Assembly: GCA_946414435.1 (NCBI GenBank)
Contig: CAMKOM010000005.1
Coordinates: forward strand, 1 to 64,000
Reading direction: 5' to 3'
Length of the DNA: 64,000 nt
DNA from: an uncultured Bacteroidota bacterium
GTDB taxonomy: Bacteria > Bacteroidota > Bacteroidia > Bacteroidales > SZUA-534
A program made the position numbers and the translations under genes. Of this stretch, positions 45,995 through 53,683 are shown piece by piece. Positions within the stretch are counted from its first letter, which is position 1. Each line of letters starts with the position of its first letter. The notes beneath the pieces were generated by a model, which saw only the letters and a program-made list of their open reading frames with translations, ran no database searches and was not told the origin of the DNA.

Positions 45995-46060
45995 AGTTAT
46001 AAGTTAATAAGTTATAAGTTATAAGTTATAAGTTATAAGTTATAAGTTATAAGTTATAAG
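45995..46060. repeat. Tandem 7-mer array (TTATAAG)
   Basis: About nine copies of AGTTATA/TTATAAG run without interruption apart from one variant unit near 46002-46009. Such an array can change length by slippage. It has no spacers, so it is not a CRISPR. Confidence 0.9.
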
Positions 46061-46061
46061 T

Positions 46062-46082
46062 AGTGACGTGGCGTACCGCGTC
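46062..46082. repeat. REP-like hairpin GACGTGG..CCGCGTC
   Basis: GTGACGTGG and CCGCGTC pair over 7 bases with one mismatch around CGTA, preceded by TA as in other GTAG-type members. It is a degenerate copy of the family. Confidence 0.55.
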
Positions 46083-46134
46083 CAACAAGGAACAAAAACC
46101 AGACAAAGAGTAGTTAGGATTTAGGAATTAGGAT

Positions 46135-46160
46135 GTAGGGACGTCATATTATGGCGTCCG
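46135..46160. repeat. REP-like hairpin GTAGGGACG..CGTCC
   Basis: GTAGGGACGTCATA and TATGGCGTCC form a stem with one mismatch around a very short loop. It lies 17 bases before the engB start. Confidence 0.65.
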
Positions 46161-46176
46161 CAACGATAAATAAGAA

Positions 46177-46776
46177 ATGGAAATAAAATCAGCAGAATTT
46201 GTAATGAGCAACACCGATTTTCGGAAGTGCCCGCCGCCGACAATGCCCGAATACGCATTCATCGGCCGCTCGAACGTGGGCAAAAGTTCGCTCATCAATA
46301 TGCTGACAAACAACCAGAAATTGGCCAAAGTGTCGGGCACGCCGGGCAAAACGCAGACCATCAACCATTTCGTGATAAACAAGAATTGGTATTTGGTTGA
46401 CCTTCCGGGATACGGCTATGCCAAATCGGCCAGAACAGAACGCCGCACGTGGCAGTCGTTCATTGGCGACTACATCCGCAACCGCGAGAACCTATACTGC
46501 CTGTTCATCCTTGTCGACAGCCGCCACAATCCGCTTGCCATCGACATTGATTTCATCCGTTGGGCCGGCGAGCAGGGCATTCCAATCGCCATTGTCTTTA
46601 CCAAGGCCGACAAGCTCTCGAAATCGGCACTGAACATAAACACAGGCCTTTACAAACAGCGTCTGCTCGAAGATTGGGAAGAGTTGCCGCCGTGCTTCGT
46701 CACATCGTCGGAAAAGCGCGAAGGCCGCGACGAGATTTTGGATTTCATTGATGCGGCAAATAAAACCGAAAATTGA
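46177..46776 (+). CDS. engB: Ribosome biogenesis GTPase EngB/YsxC
   Basis: Essential Ras-like GTPase for 50S ribosome maturation. The 199-residue product has G1 [15 protein letters not shown]2 in [14 protein letters not shown]3 [14 protein letters not shown]4 TKADKLSKS and G5 TSSEKREG. The upstream gap carries the TTATAAG array, two REP-like hairpins and TTAGGATTTAGGAATTAGGA words, so the usual promoter box is not obvious. Confidence 0.96.
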   Translation: MEIKSAEFVMSNTDFRKCPPPTMPEYAFIGRSNVGKSSLINMLTNNQKLAKVSGTPGKTQTINHFVINKNWYLVDLPGYGYAKSARTERRTWQSFIGDYIRNRENLYCLFILVDSRHNPLAIDIDFIRWAGEQGIPIAIVFTKADKLSKSALNINTGLYKQRLLEDWEELPPCFVTSSEKREGRDEILDFIDAANKTEN

Positions 46777-46909
46777 AAGGGGTCGTCATCCTTGCCTTTA
46801 CACATAACTCTTTACTCTCTACACATTACACTCTATCAACCACTTAACCATTTGTTGATATTTTGAGCACATTGTTTCGGAAAAATCACGCAGCGATACA
46901 AATTATTTA

Positions 46910-46917
46910 TAATTTTG
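46910..46917 (+). promoter_or_regulatory. -7 promoter box for prs
   Basis: TAATTTTG fits TAnnTTTG, 43 bases before the prs ATG at 46961. Confidence 0.5.
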
Positions 46918-46960
46918 TAGACGGTGATTCTAAAAATAAACATTTGAAAATCAATCAACT

Positions 46961-47896
46961 ATGTTGTCTGCGCCAATAAAATTGTTCTCTGGAACCGCAA
47001 CACGCTACCTTGCTGAAAAAATAGCCGACAGTTATGGTATAACATTAGGTCGCTCTTTGGTTCAGCACTTTGCCGACGGCGAATTTGCCACATCGTACGA
47101 AGAAACCGTCCGCGGCTCAAATCTTTTCATCATTCAATCGACATTCCAGCCGAGCGACAATCTGCTTGAGCTGCTGATGATGATTGATGCCGCCAAACGC
47201 GCTTCGGCCTACAAGATTATCGCAGTGATGCCGTACTTCGGCTTTGCCCGTCAGGACCGCAAGGACCGTCCGCGCGTGTCAATCGGCGCAAAACTTGTTG
47301 CCGACCTGCTCACAGCCGCCGGCGTGTCGCGCGTCATCACAATGGACCTGCACGCCGACCAGATTCAGGGCTTCTTCAATCTGCCGGTCGACCACCTTTA
47401 CGCATCGTCGATTTTCGTGCCGTATCTGCGCAGCCAAAACATTAAGGACCTGACAATTGCGGCGCCCGATATGGGCGGCTCAAAACGCGCCAACGCCTAC
47501 GCCCAATACCTGAACGCACCAATGGCCATCGGTCATAAGCACCGCGCCAAGGCCAACGTGGTTGACGAGTTGCGCATTATTGGCGACGTGAAGGACCGCA
47601 ACGTTGTCATCATCGACGATATGATTGACACCGCCGGCACCATCACCAAAGCCGCGCAAGTGATTATGGATCAGGGCGCAAGCAGCGTCCGCGTGATGGC
47701 TACTCACCCAATTCTTTCGGGCCCGGCCTACGAGCGCCTGATGGACTCGCCAATCACCGAAGTCATCACCACCGATACCATTCCTTTGAAGCAGGAATGC
47801 GACAAGATAACCGTTCTTTCAGTTGCCGACTTGTTCGCCAACACCATCAAGAGCGTTTATCAGGAACGGTCAATCAGTTCGAACTTTATTTTCTGA
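46961..47896 (+). CDS. prs: Ribose-phosphate pyrophosphokinase (PRPP synthase)
   Basis: Makes PRPP from ribose-5-phosphate and ATP, the precursor for nucleotides, histidine and tryptophan. The 311-residue product holds the ATP/flexible-loop motif in FGFARQDRKDRPRVSIGAKL, the cation site in ITMDLHADQIQGFF, and the PRPP loop VVIIDDMIDTAGTITKAA. A good terminator follows the stop. Confidence 0.97.
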   Translation: MLSAPIKLFSGTATRYLAEKIADSYGITLGRSLVQHFADGEFATSYEETVRGSNLFIIQSTFQPSDNLLELLMMIDAAKRASAYKIIAVMPYFGFARQDRKDRPRVSIGAKLVADLLTAAGVSRVITMDLHADQIQGFFNLPVDHLYASSIFVPYLRSQNIKDLTIAAPDMGGSKRANAYAQYLNAPMAIGHKHRAKANVVDELRIIGDVKDRNVVIIDDMIDTAGTITKAAQVIMDQGASSVRVMATHPILSGPAYERLMDSPITEVITTDTIPLKQECDKITVLSVADLFANTIKSVYQERSISSNFIF

Positions 47897-47916
47897 TAAA
47901 TACGAAACGAAATAGG

Positions 47917-47955
47917 CAAGCCCTGAATCGGAAACGGTTCGGGGTTTGTTGTTTT
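47917..47955 (+). terminator. Terminator after prs
   Basis: CAAGCCCTGAATCG and CGGTTCGGGGTTTG pair fully when G-U is allowed, around a GAAA tetraloop, followed by TTGTTTTT. Confidence 0.8.
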
Positions 47956-48054
47956 TGGCAGAAAAAGTTGGCCTTTCATTCCGATAGATAGGGGCGCAAT
48001 TATCCGATTCACCATTGATTTTTTTAATTATCTTTTCGGCGAGTTTTTAGAAAA

Positions 48055-48840
48055 ATGGATACTACATATTTCTGCAATCAAAGTCTTATTCCGGTCCGCA
48101 CCGAGCCACGCGAAGGCGCCGAGATGGAAACGCAAATTCTGTTTGGCGAGATGTATCGCGCAACAGAAACTGACGGCGGCTGGACACGCATCAAAATCAA
48201 CACTGACGGCGCTGAAGGTTGGATAAACAGCAAACTGCTTGTGCCTGTTGAAGGCGACCAACTGCACCGTTTGCTGGCTTCGGAACGCCACATTGCAAGC
48301 CGTCCGCTCGATTTTATGATTGTCGACAACCAATGGCAGCTGCCGCTGCCGGCCGGTTCGGTTCTCTACGGCCGCGGTCCGAGCTACAACATCGAAATTG
48401 GCGAGCATCTGTATTCGTATTATTCTGACAGTCAAAGATATACTGGTAAGCGCGAGAACATCACGCTTCTGGCCGAATCGTTAATCGGCGCGCCATATCT
48501 TTGGGGTGGAAAGACAATGCTTGGCATCGATTGCTCGGGGTTCACGCAGGTGCTATTCAGCACTGTGGGCGTACAACTGCCGCGCAACGCATCGCAACAG
48601 GCGACAATAGGAATGACCGTGCCGTTCATCGACAACGCCCGCCCGTGTGACCTTGCCTTCTTCGATAATGACGAGGGCGCTATTGTCCATGTGGGCCTGA
48701 TAATGGGCGACAACCGCATCATCCACGCTTCGCAGGGACGTGTCCGCGCCGACAGCATCGACCATCAGGGCATCTACAACCGCGACATCAACGCTTATAC
48801 GCACAAACTTCGACTGATTAACAGACTATTACCTGACTGA
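48055..48840 (+). CDS. NlpC/P60 (C40) peptidase with SH3-like domain
   Basis: A 261-residue cell-wall-type cysteine peptidase. Residues 1-65 form a bacterial SH3-like region (VRTEPREGAEMETQILFGE, then WTRIKINTDGAEGWI). Residues 135-255 are NlpC/P60: Cys in GIDCSGFTQVLF, His in AIVHVGLIMG, and the third polar residue in RIIHASQG. Relatives such as YkfC split gamma-D-Glu-diamino-acid bonds. No signal peptide is visible, so it may act on muropeptides recycled into the cytoplasm. Its stop overlaps the comF start (TGATG), implying co-expression. Confidence 0.9.
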   Translation: MDTTYFCNQSLIPVRTEPREGAEMETQILFGEMYRATETDGGWTRIKINTDGAEGWINSKLLVPVEGDQLHRLLASERHIASRPLDFMIVDNQWQLPLPAGSVLYGRGPSYNIEIGEHLYSYYSDSQRYTGKRENITLLAESLIGAPYLWGGKTMLGIDCSGFTQVLFSTVGVQLPRNASQQATIGMTVPFIDNARPCDLAFFDNDEGAIVHVGLIMGDNRIIHASQGRVRADSIDHQGIYNRDINAYTHKLRLINRLLPD

Positions 48841-49556
48841 TGCATTGGCCCGGCACCATACGACAGTTGGGCAGCGACCTTCTGTCGCTCTTCTCGCCGC
48901 CAACGTGCTGCGCCTGCGGAACTGCTTTGGTGCGCGGCGAACAAATGATGTGCACCCATTGCCTGATGAAACTGCCGAAAACCAATTTCCACAAGGTTCG
49001 CGATAATATGATTGAAAAAAGTTTCTGGGGGCGAATCCGCATCGAACGCGCAACATCGTTCTTCTTTTTTATGAAGGGCAGTAATTTCCAGCACATTCTT
49101 CACTCGCTCAAATACAAGGGCCGCAGTGATATTGGTGTGTATCTAGGAAAAAGGTTTGGAAATGAATTGGTTACCCAACCAGATTTCAGACATTTCGACC
49201 GAATAATTCCGGTGCCACTTCATGCCGACAAACTCAAAAAACGCGGCTACAACCAGAGTGAAATGATTGCCCACGGAATGTCGAAGGCGATGGGCATTCC
49301 GGTTGACAATAAAACGCTTGTGCGCTTAACATTCACCGAAACGCAGACCAAAAAGAACCGTATTGAGCGTTGGGAAAACGTTAAAAGCGTGTTTTCGGCC
49401 AATCCCGCAGTCAATCTCATGGATCAGCATGTGCTGCTTGTTGACGATGTGCTGACCACCGGCGCCACCATTGAAGGTTGCGCACAAGCCCTGCTCGACA
49501 AAAATCCGACAGTGAAAATAAGCGTGGCAACGCTGGCTTACGCTCATACAATGTAA
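48840..49556 (+). CDS. comF: ComF-family phosphoribosyltransferase-like protein
   Basis: A 238-residue protein with an N-terminal four-cysteine zinc site (CCACGTALVRGEQMMCTHC) and a C-terminal phosphoribosyltransferase fold with the PRPP loop HVLLVDDVLTTGATIEGC. RIIPVPLHADKLKKRGYNQSEMI is the ComF signature. In naturally competent bacteria ComF works with PriA and DprA on incoming single-stranded DNA. Here dprA lies just downstream in convergent orientation. The start overlaps the NlpC/P60 stop by one base. Confidence 0.93.
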   Translation: MHWPGTIRQLGSDLLSLFSPPTCCACGTALVRGEQMMCTHCLMKLPKTNFHKVRDNMIEKSFWGRIRIERATSFFFFMKGSNFQHILHSLKYKGRSDIGVYLGKRFGNELVTQPDFRHFDRIIPVPLHADKLKKRGYNQSEMIAHGMSKAMGIPVDNKTLVRLTFTETQTKKNRIERWENVKSVFSANPAVNLMDQHVLLVDDVLTTGATIEGCAQALLDKNPTVKISVATLAYAHTM

Positions 49557-49662
49557 GTTTGATGATTGTTGAATTGGTCAATTGTATAATTGATTGATTA
49601 AGAATTGATTCTCCGATTCACTAGCTTGCCAAATAACAGGTTGTAGTCTATAGTCAAAAAAA

Positions 49663-50769
49663 TCACACCCTTGCGTAGAGTTTTCCCGGCATTCCGCGGA
49701 CAACGCCGTTAAGTTCCATTGTGAGCAAAAGCGACGAAACTTTGGGCATTGTCATCCCGGTAGAACGACAGATTTCATCGATGGCTAACTCGTTGTCTTG
49801 CAGAGCATCATATATTTTCTGGCTTTCGGGGTCAAAGTCGATAAAAAGGCTGCGCTGGATGGCTTTCGGCTGGCTGTTCCAACCCAAAACATACTCGATA
49901 TCGGACAGTGATTCAATCAAATGCGCCTGACTGTTTTTGATGAGTTTGTTGCACCCCGACGAGTATTTGTCGGACGGACGCCCAGGCAGAGCAAAAACAT
50001 CGCGGTTGTATGAATTGGCTAATTCGGCGGTGATGAGTGAGCCGCCTTTCACATCGGACTCAACAACAATGGTGCCGTCGCACAGGCCGGCAATGATGCG
50101 GTTACGGCGCACGAAATTGGTCTTGTCGGGGATGGTTTTCGGGAAAAATTCGGTTACAAGACCACCCGTTTTCAGCATTTCGGCAGCCACATCGCGGTGG
50201 GCGGTCGGGTAGATGGTGTCGAGACCGTGAGCCAAGACGCCGTAGGTTGGCACGCCAAACTCGACGCAAGCCTTATGTGCCGCCACATCGATGCCGTAAG
50301 CCAGACCGCTTACAACGCAAATGTCGGTGTGTGAACGGCTGATTTCCTCAACCAACTCGCGGCAGAACGCCTGTCCTCGCTGCGTGGCGTTGCGGGTGCC
50401 CACCATTGAAAGATATTTCTTGCCGGAATCGATTGGCTGGCCTTTGACAAAAAGCACCAGCGGGCCGTCTTCGCAAGCCTTCAAACGAGTTGGATAGTTC
50501 TTGTCGAACCAAGTTAAAATGGTGATTCCGAATTTGTTGGCAAATTCAAGCATCTCATCGGCTATACGGTAGTAATCGTCGCGCAAGATGGTTTCGGCAA
50601 GAGTTTCGCCGATGCCGGGAATGCGCAACAAATCGCTGGTTTTCAACGAAAACAGATGCTTTATCCCACCCGAATATGAGATTATGCGTTTCGACATCAT
50701 ACTACCGATGCCCGGCACAGCCCATAGCGCCAGACAGTCGCGTAAGTCAGGAATTTCCTGCTTCATCAA
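49663..50769 (-). CDS. dprA: DNA-processing protein DprA
   Basis: Loads RecA on single-stranded DNA taken up during transformation. The 368-residue product has N-terminal helix-hairpin-helix/SAM-like helices, then the Rossmann-like core (SMVGTRNATQRGQ, CVVSGLAYGIDVAAHKA, GVLAHGLDTIYPTAHRDV, TNFVRRNRIIAGLCDGTIVVESDVKGGSLITAELA). A C-terminal winged helix ends it (AIDEICRSTGMTMPKVSSLLLTMELNGVV). The start overlaps the stop of the upstream membrane protein gene by four bases (ATGA). It is convergent with comF. Confidence 0.96.
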   Translation of the reverse strand: MMKQEIPDLRDCLALWAVPGIGSMMSKRIISYSGGIKHLFSLKTSDLLRIPGIGETLAETILRDDYYRIADEMLEFANKFGITILTWFDKNYPTRLKACEDGPLVLFVKGQPIDSGKKYLSMVGTRNATQRGQAFCRELVEEISRSHTDICVVSGLAYGIDVAAHKACVEFGVPTYGVLAHGLDTIYPTAHRDVAAEMLKTGGLVTEFFPKTIPDKTNFVRRNRIIAGLCDGTIVVESDVKGGSLITAELANSYNRDVFALPGRPSDKYSSGCNKLIKNSQAHLIESLSDIEYVLGWNSQPKAIQRSLFIDFDPESQKIYDALQDNELAIDEICRSTGMTMPKVSSLLLTMELNGVVRGMPGKLYARV

Positions 50770-51233
50770 TTGCTTTTCTTTTTTATAGTTTCGAGGATGG
50801 CGAATGCGCGTTTGATTTTTTCAATCTGCTCACCATCAAGCAAATTTACACAAACATTCGGATATTTTGCAACTCCGCCGGGGGTGTTTTTGAAAAGGGT
50901 GAGATTTGTGCGGAAACGGGTTTTAGTCAGTTCGTATCCGGCAAAGTCATTTGAGTCGATTTCGATGGAATTGTTTTCGGTACGGACGGGCCAAAGTGCT
51001 TTGTATCTGACAATCACCTTGTCGGGACCGACAAAGATTATCACATAATTGTTGCCCAAGGCCACCACAATTGCAACGTAAACAGCCAGCACAGCCGCAC
51101 CTGCGACAATCCACAACCGATTGGTTGTCAGATCGGTAAGGAATATAGCCACTACCGTCAGAGTTACCAATGCCGGGACAAATGCATAAATCAGACGGAC
51201 TTGCGATGCCTTATTTGCGTTGTTGATTTCCAT
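50766..51233 (-). CDS. Two-helix membrane protein with PH-like tail
   Basis: A 155-residue protein with two adjacent membrane helices (LIYAFVPALVTLTVVAIFLT and LWIVAGAAVLAVYVAIVVAL), then a beta-rich tail (YVIIFVGPDKVIVRYKALWPVRTENNSIEI to YPNVCVNLLDGEQIEKIKRAF) that resembles bacterial PH-like domains. No family name can be given with assurance. Overlap with dprA (ATGA) suggests a shared transcript, which may be only positional. Confidence 0.7.
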   Translation of the reverse strand: MEINNANKASQVRLIYAFVPALVTLTVVAIFLTDLTTNRLWIVAGAAVLAVYVAIVVALGNNYVIIFVGPDKVIVRYKALWPVRTENNSIEIDSNDFAGYELTKTRFRTNLTLFKNTPGGVAKYPNVCVNLLDGEQIEKIKRAFAILETIKKKSN

Positions 51234-51367
51234 TGTGTTTCACTTTTCGCCCGTCAAGCGGACGTAACTCGTAAAAACACAAAGCGTACCAAAGTGGCGG
51301 ATTTTGGTCAATTAAAAAAAGGGGTTGGTCAAAGAAGAATGAAGTGTGATGCCACCACAATCAAGAG

Positions 51368-52273
51368 TCATTCAGCTTTCGCCTTGCTGCGGTTCACCAC
51401 GCCAACGCCAACAAAAACCAGTGCGGCTGCCAGAACCTTGCCGACAGTGAGAGTGTCCATGCCGACGCATACGCTCACAATAGCGGCAATAATCGGCTGC
51501 AGATAACTGTACATTCCCACCAGTGTGGGGCGTAGCCGTTTCTGTCCGTAAGGAATCAGGAAATAAGAGACAAACGTGGCAAAAACAACCAGAAACCCAA
51601 GGTCGAGAATGAGTTTGGGCTCGAAACTCAGGTAATCGGCCGACAACAGCCCCGACGCACCAAACGGCAGCGACGCAATCATTGAGAAGGTGAACATCCA
51701 TTTCATGAAAGTCACCACATTGTACCGCGATATGAGCGGCCGGAAAATGCCAAGATAAAGAGCGAAGAACAGTCCGTTCAGAAACATCAGTCCAATGCCG
51801 GCCGGTGTCGATTTGCTCACCGCACCCGCATCGTAAACCGAGTTGAATATCAAAAACATAACCCCCGAAAAACTAATCATCACGCCGGCAACTTTTTTCA
51901 GCGTAATGGGCTCTTTAATGAAGATGGCCGACACAAACATTGTCATAATTGGTGTCATGGTGGCCACAATGGTTGCGTCCATGGGGGTGGTGATGGTGAT
52001 GGCTTTCAAGAACGAAATCTGCGTTAGGAAAAGACCTAGCATCGATGCGATGAAGATTCCGCCAAGGTCGCGCAGGGGCACTTTTTCCTTTGGTGTGAAC
52101 GCCGATAGCAACCAGAACAAAGCCGCAGCGCCAATCGAGCGTATGCAGAACAATGTGATGGGCGACAATTGACCGAAATTAGCAATGTCTTTGCACACAA
52201 TAGTGTTCAGACCGAAGATTAAATAGGCTGTGAACGAAGCCAAATGTCCGAGAATCAAGTCTTTGCTTTTCAT
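51368..52273 (-). CDS. EamA/DMT-family transporter
   Basis: A 301-residue membrane protein with ten hydrophobic helices arranged as two EamA repeats. Repeat 1 starts HLASFTAYLIFGLNTIVCKDIANFGQLSPITLFCIRSIGAA and repeat 2 starts AGIGLMFLNGLFFALYLGIFRP. The ends of both repeats show the usual glycine-rich helix (KKVAGVMISFSGVMFLI; VLAAALVFVGVGVVNRSK). Family members export amino acids or other metabolites; the substrate is unknown. It is divergent from the WYL regulator. Confidence 0.92.
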   Translation of the reverse strand: MKSKDLILGHLASFTAYLIFGLNTIVCKDIANFGQLSPITLFCIRSIGAAALFWLLSAFTPKEKVPLRDLGGIFIASMLGLFLTQISFLKAITITTPMDATIVATMTPIMTMFVSAIFIKEPITLKKVAGVMISFSGVMFLIFNSVYDAGAVSKSTPAGIGLMFLNGLFFALYLGIFRPLISRYNVVTFMKWMFTFSMIASLPFGASGLLSADYLSFEPKLILDLGFLVVFATFVSYFLIPYGQKRLRPTLVGMYSYLQPIIAAIVSVCVGMDTLTVGKVLAAALVFVGVGVVNRSKAKAE

Positions 52274-52360
52274 AACAATTGTTCGGGTTCAAGGGGGCAA
52301 TGTTAGTTATTTTCATTGTCAATTGATACATTTCGTCCAGACTCGAGGCTGACTTCTTTT

Positions 52361-52433
52361 CAGAAAAAAACTGTTGTTTTGAACAAAACTCATATCTCCG
52401 CCACAATTTGGCGCATCTTTTTCTATATTTACA
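52361..52433 (+). promoter_or_regulatory. Shared regulatory block, copy A (WYL gene)
   Basis: A-tract (CAGAAAAAAACTG), then CTCCGCCACAATTTGGCGCAT and a final TATATTTACA box, 20 bases before the WYL ATG. The dyad CGCC-ACAATTT-GGCG is the most symmetric of the set. It is one base shorter after CAAT than the other copies. If the WYL protein binds this block, the gene is autoregulated. Confidence 0.6.
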
Positions 52434-52452
52434 CCAATAAAAAATTACAACT

Positions 52453-53388
52453 ATGAATAACAATCGTGGTCAAGCCACTTTCAGCAAGTATGCGTGGGTG
52501 CTCGACACCATTTATCAGGCAAGAAGCATCTCGTTTAAAGACTTGAATGCTAAATGGATGGATGCCGATATCAGTGGCGGTGAAAGCCTTCCGAAACGTA
52601 CATTCGACAATTGGAAGGATGAGATTGCCGACATCTTCGGCATCGACATTGTCAATGAGAATTGCGGCAAGTATCGCTATTACATTGAAAACGAGGATGA
52701 TTTGGAGGGTGATAATTTGCGGCAGTGGCTTTACAAGACGTTCAGCATCGGCAACACGCTGTCGAACTGCCAGAGCATCAAAGACCGCATTGTGCTTGAG
52801 CCGGTGCCGTCGGGGCGGGAGTTTCTGCATCCGATTGTGGATGCGATGAAGCAGAACCGCGTGCTGAATATGACCTATCAAAGCTATTGGCGCGACGAGG
52901 AGAGTAATTTCGATGTCAAACCGTTCTTTATCAAACTGTTCCGTCAGCGGTGGTATTTGGTTGGGCAAGGCACAGCCCCGTCTTTTTCGTCAAAGCCCCC
53001 GATGATTTACTCGCTCGACCGCATTCGCAAGCTGCACAAGACCGAACAAACGTTCGAAATGCCAGAAAACGCCGATGCCAAGCAGTATTTCAAAGGTTGC
53101 TTCGGCATTATTGCGGGCGACGGAACCAAGATTATGAACATCAAGCTGAAGGTGACGGCGAGCCAGTCGAACTACCTGCGCGACCTGCCGCTGCACCAGT
53201 CGCAAAAAGAGGTGGAGCGCACCGACGAATACAGCATTTTCACCCTGCGCCTGCGCCCCACCTACGATTTTGTGCAGGAGCTGTTCCACAATATCGATAA
53301 TGTTGAGGTGCTTGAGCCCGAGAGCCTTCGCAACGATGTTGCGGCAATGATTAGTCGGATGCACGAAACATATAACGAACAGAAATAA
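52453..53388 (+). CDS. WYL-domain transcriptional regulator
   Basis: A 311-residue regulator. An N-terminal helical DNA-binding-type region (residues 5-60) is followed by the WYL domain (about 120-190), with the name motif in FRQRWYLVGQG and the conserved PFFIKLF strand before it. A WCX-like C-terminal domain runs from about 225 to 305 (MNIKLKVTASQSNYLRDLPLHQSQ, FTLRLRPTYDFVQELFHN). WYL proteins bind nucleic acid or nucleotide ligands and often control defence or DNA-damage genes. It heads the accessory region, and its own upstream block resembles those before the downstream genes, so it is the likely regulator of the set. Confidence 0.92.
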   Translation: MNNNRGQATFSKYAWVLDTIYQARSISFKDLNAKWMDADISGGESLPKRTFDNWKDEIADIFGIDIVNENCGKYRYYIENEDDLEGDNLRQWLYKTFSIGNTLSNCQSIKDRIVLEPVPSGREFLHPIVDAMKQNRVLNMTYQSYWRDEESNFDVKPFFIKLFRQRWYLVGQGTAPSFSSKPPMIYSLDRIRKLHKTEQTFEMPENADAKQYFKGCFGIIAGDGTKIMNIKLKVTASQSNYLRDLPLHQSQKEVERTDEYSIFTLRLRPTYDFVQELFHNIDNVEVLEPESLRNDVAAMISRMHETYNEQK

Positions 53389-53420
53389 AAAGAATTACAG
53401 CATTTCATTTGTAGCAAATC

Positions 53421-53459
53421 AACTCGCTATACATAATAAATGTGTGGCGAGTTTTTTTG
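53421..53459 (+). terminator. Terminator after the WYL gene
   Basis: AACTCGCTATACAT and ATGTGTGGCGAGTT pair with two G-U pairs around AATAA, followed by a T-run. It separates the WYL gene from the AAA+ unit. Confidence 0.85.
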
Positions 53460-53546
53460 TGCCCTTGCGGGCGGAAATATTCAAAAAAACACGATTTATA
53501 ATTTTAGGAATCAATATCATAACGGATTTTGTTTCGAATTATCGCC

Positions 53547-53574
53547 GTAGAGACGTTGCGCGCAACGTCTCTAC
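53547..53574. repeat. Perfect REP-like palindrome GTAGAGACGTTGCG..CGCAACGTCTCTAC
   Basis: A 28-base perfect palindrome, the cleanest member of the GTAGRGACG family in the window. It sits between the WYL terminator and copy B of the shared block, at the left edge of the AAA+/FtsK cluster. Confidence 0.85.
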
Positions 53575-53603
53575 AAACATTTCAAATTCAACCAAATAAA
53601 TAT

Positions 53604-53662
53604 TTTTCAAAAATCACCCAAACGTCTGCTGCAATCTCGCGTAGGTTCCGCTTTTTATTGCA
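53604..53662 (+). promoter_or_regulatory. Shared regulatory block, copy B (first AAA+ gene)
   Basis: CTGCTGCAATCTCGCGTAGG followed by TTCCGCTTTTTATTGCA; the final box ends 21 bases before the ATG at 53684. The same order and the same 27-base CAAT-to-end distance occur in copies C, E, F, G and H. Confidence 0.65.
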
Positions 53663-53683
53663 AAAAATTTTAAAACGATAAGA

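Larger units (their letters stand above)
45976..46113. repeat. 18-base direct repeat flanking a simple repeat and a hairpin
   Basis: AAACCAGACGAAGAGTAG (45976-45993, the end of the DUF2807 gene including its stop) recurs as AAACCAGACAAAGAGTAG at 46096-46113. The one-base-different pair encloses the TTATAAG array and the GACGTGG hairpin, a pattern expected from insertion or slippage duplication. Confidence 0.8.

Noticed and set aside
45995-46060. TTATAAG array as a CRISPR or tRNA-like region
   Set aside because: Units are 7 bases with no spacers; it is a simple tandem repeat.
52179-52463. 94-codon minus-strand frame over the WYL promoter region
   Set aside because: Overlaps the end of the EamA gene and the shared regulatory block; no conserved features.
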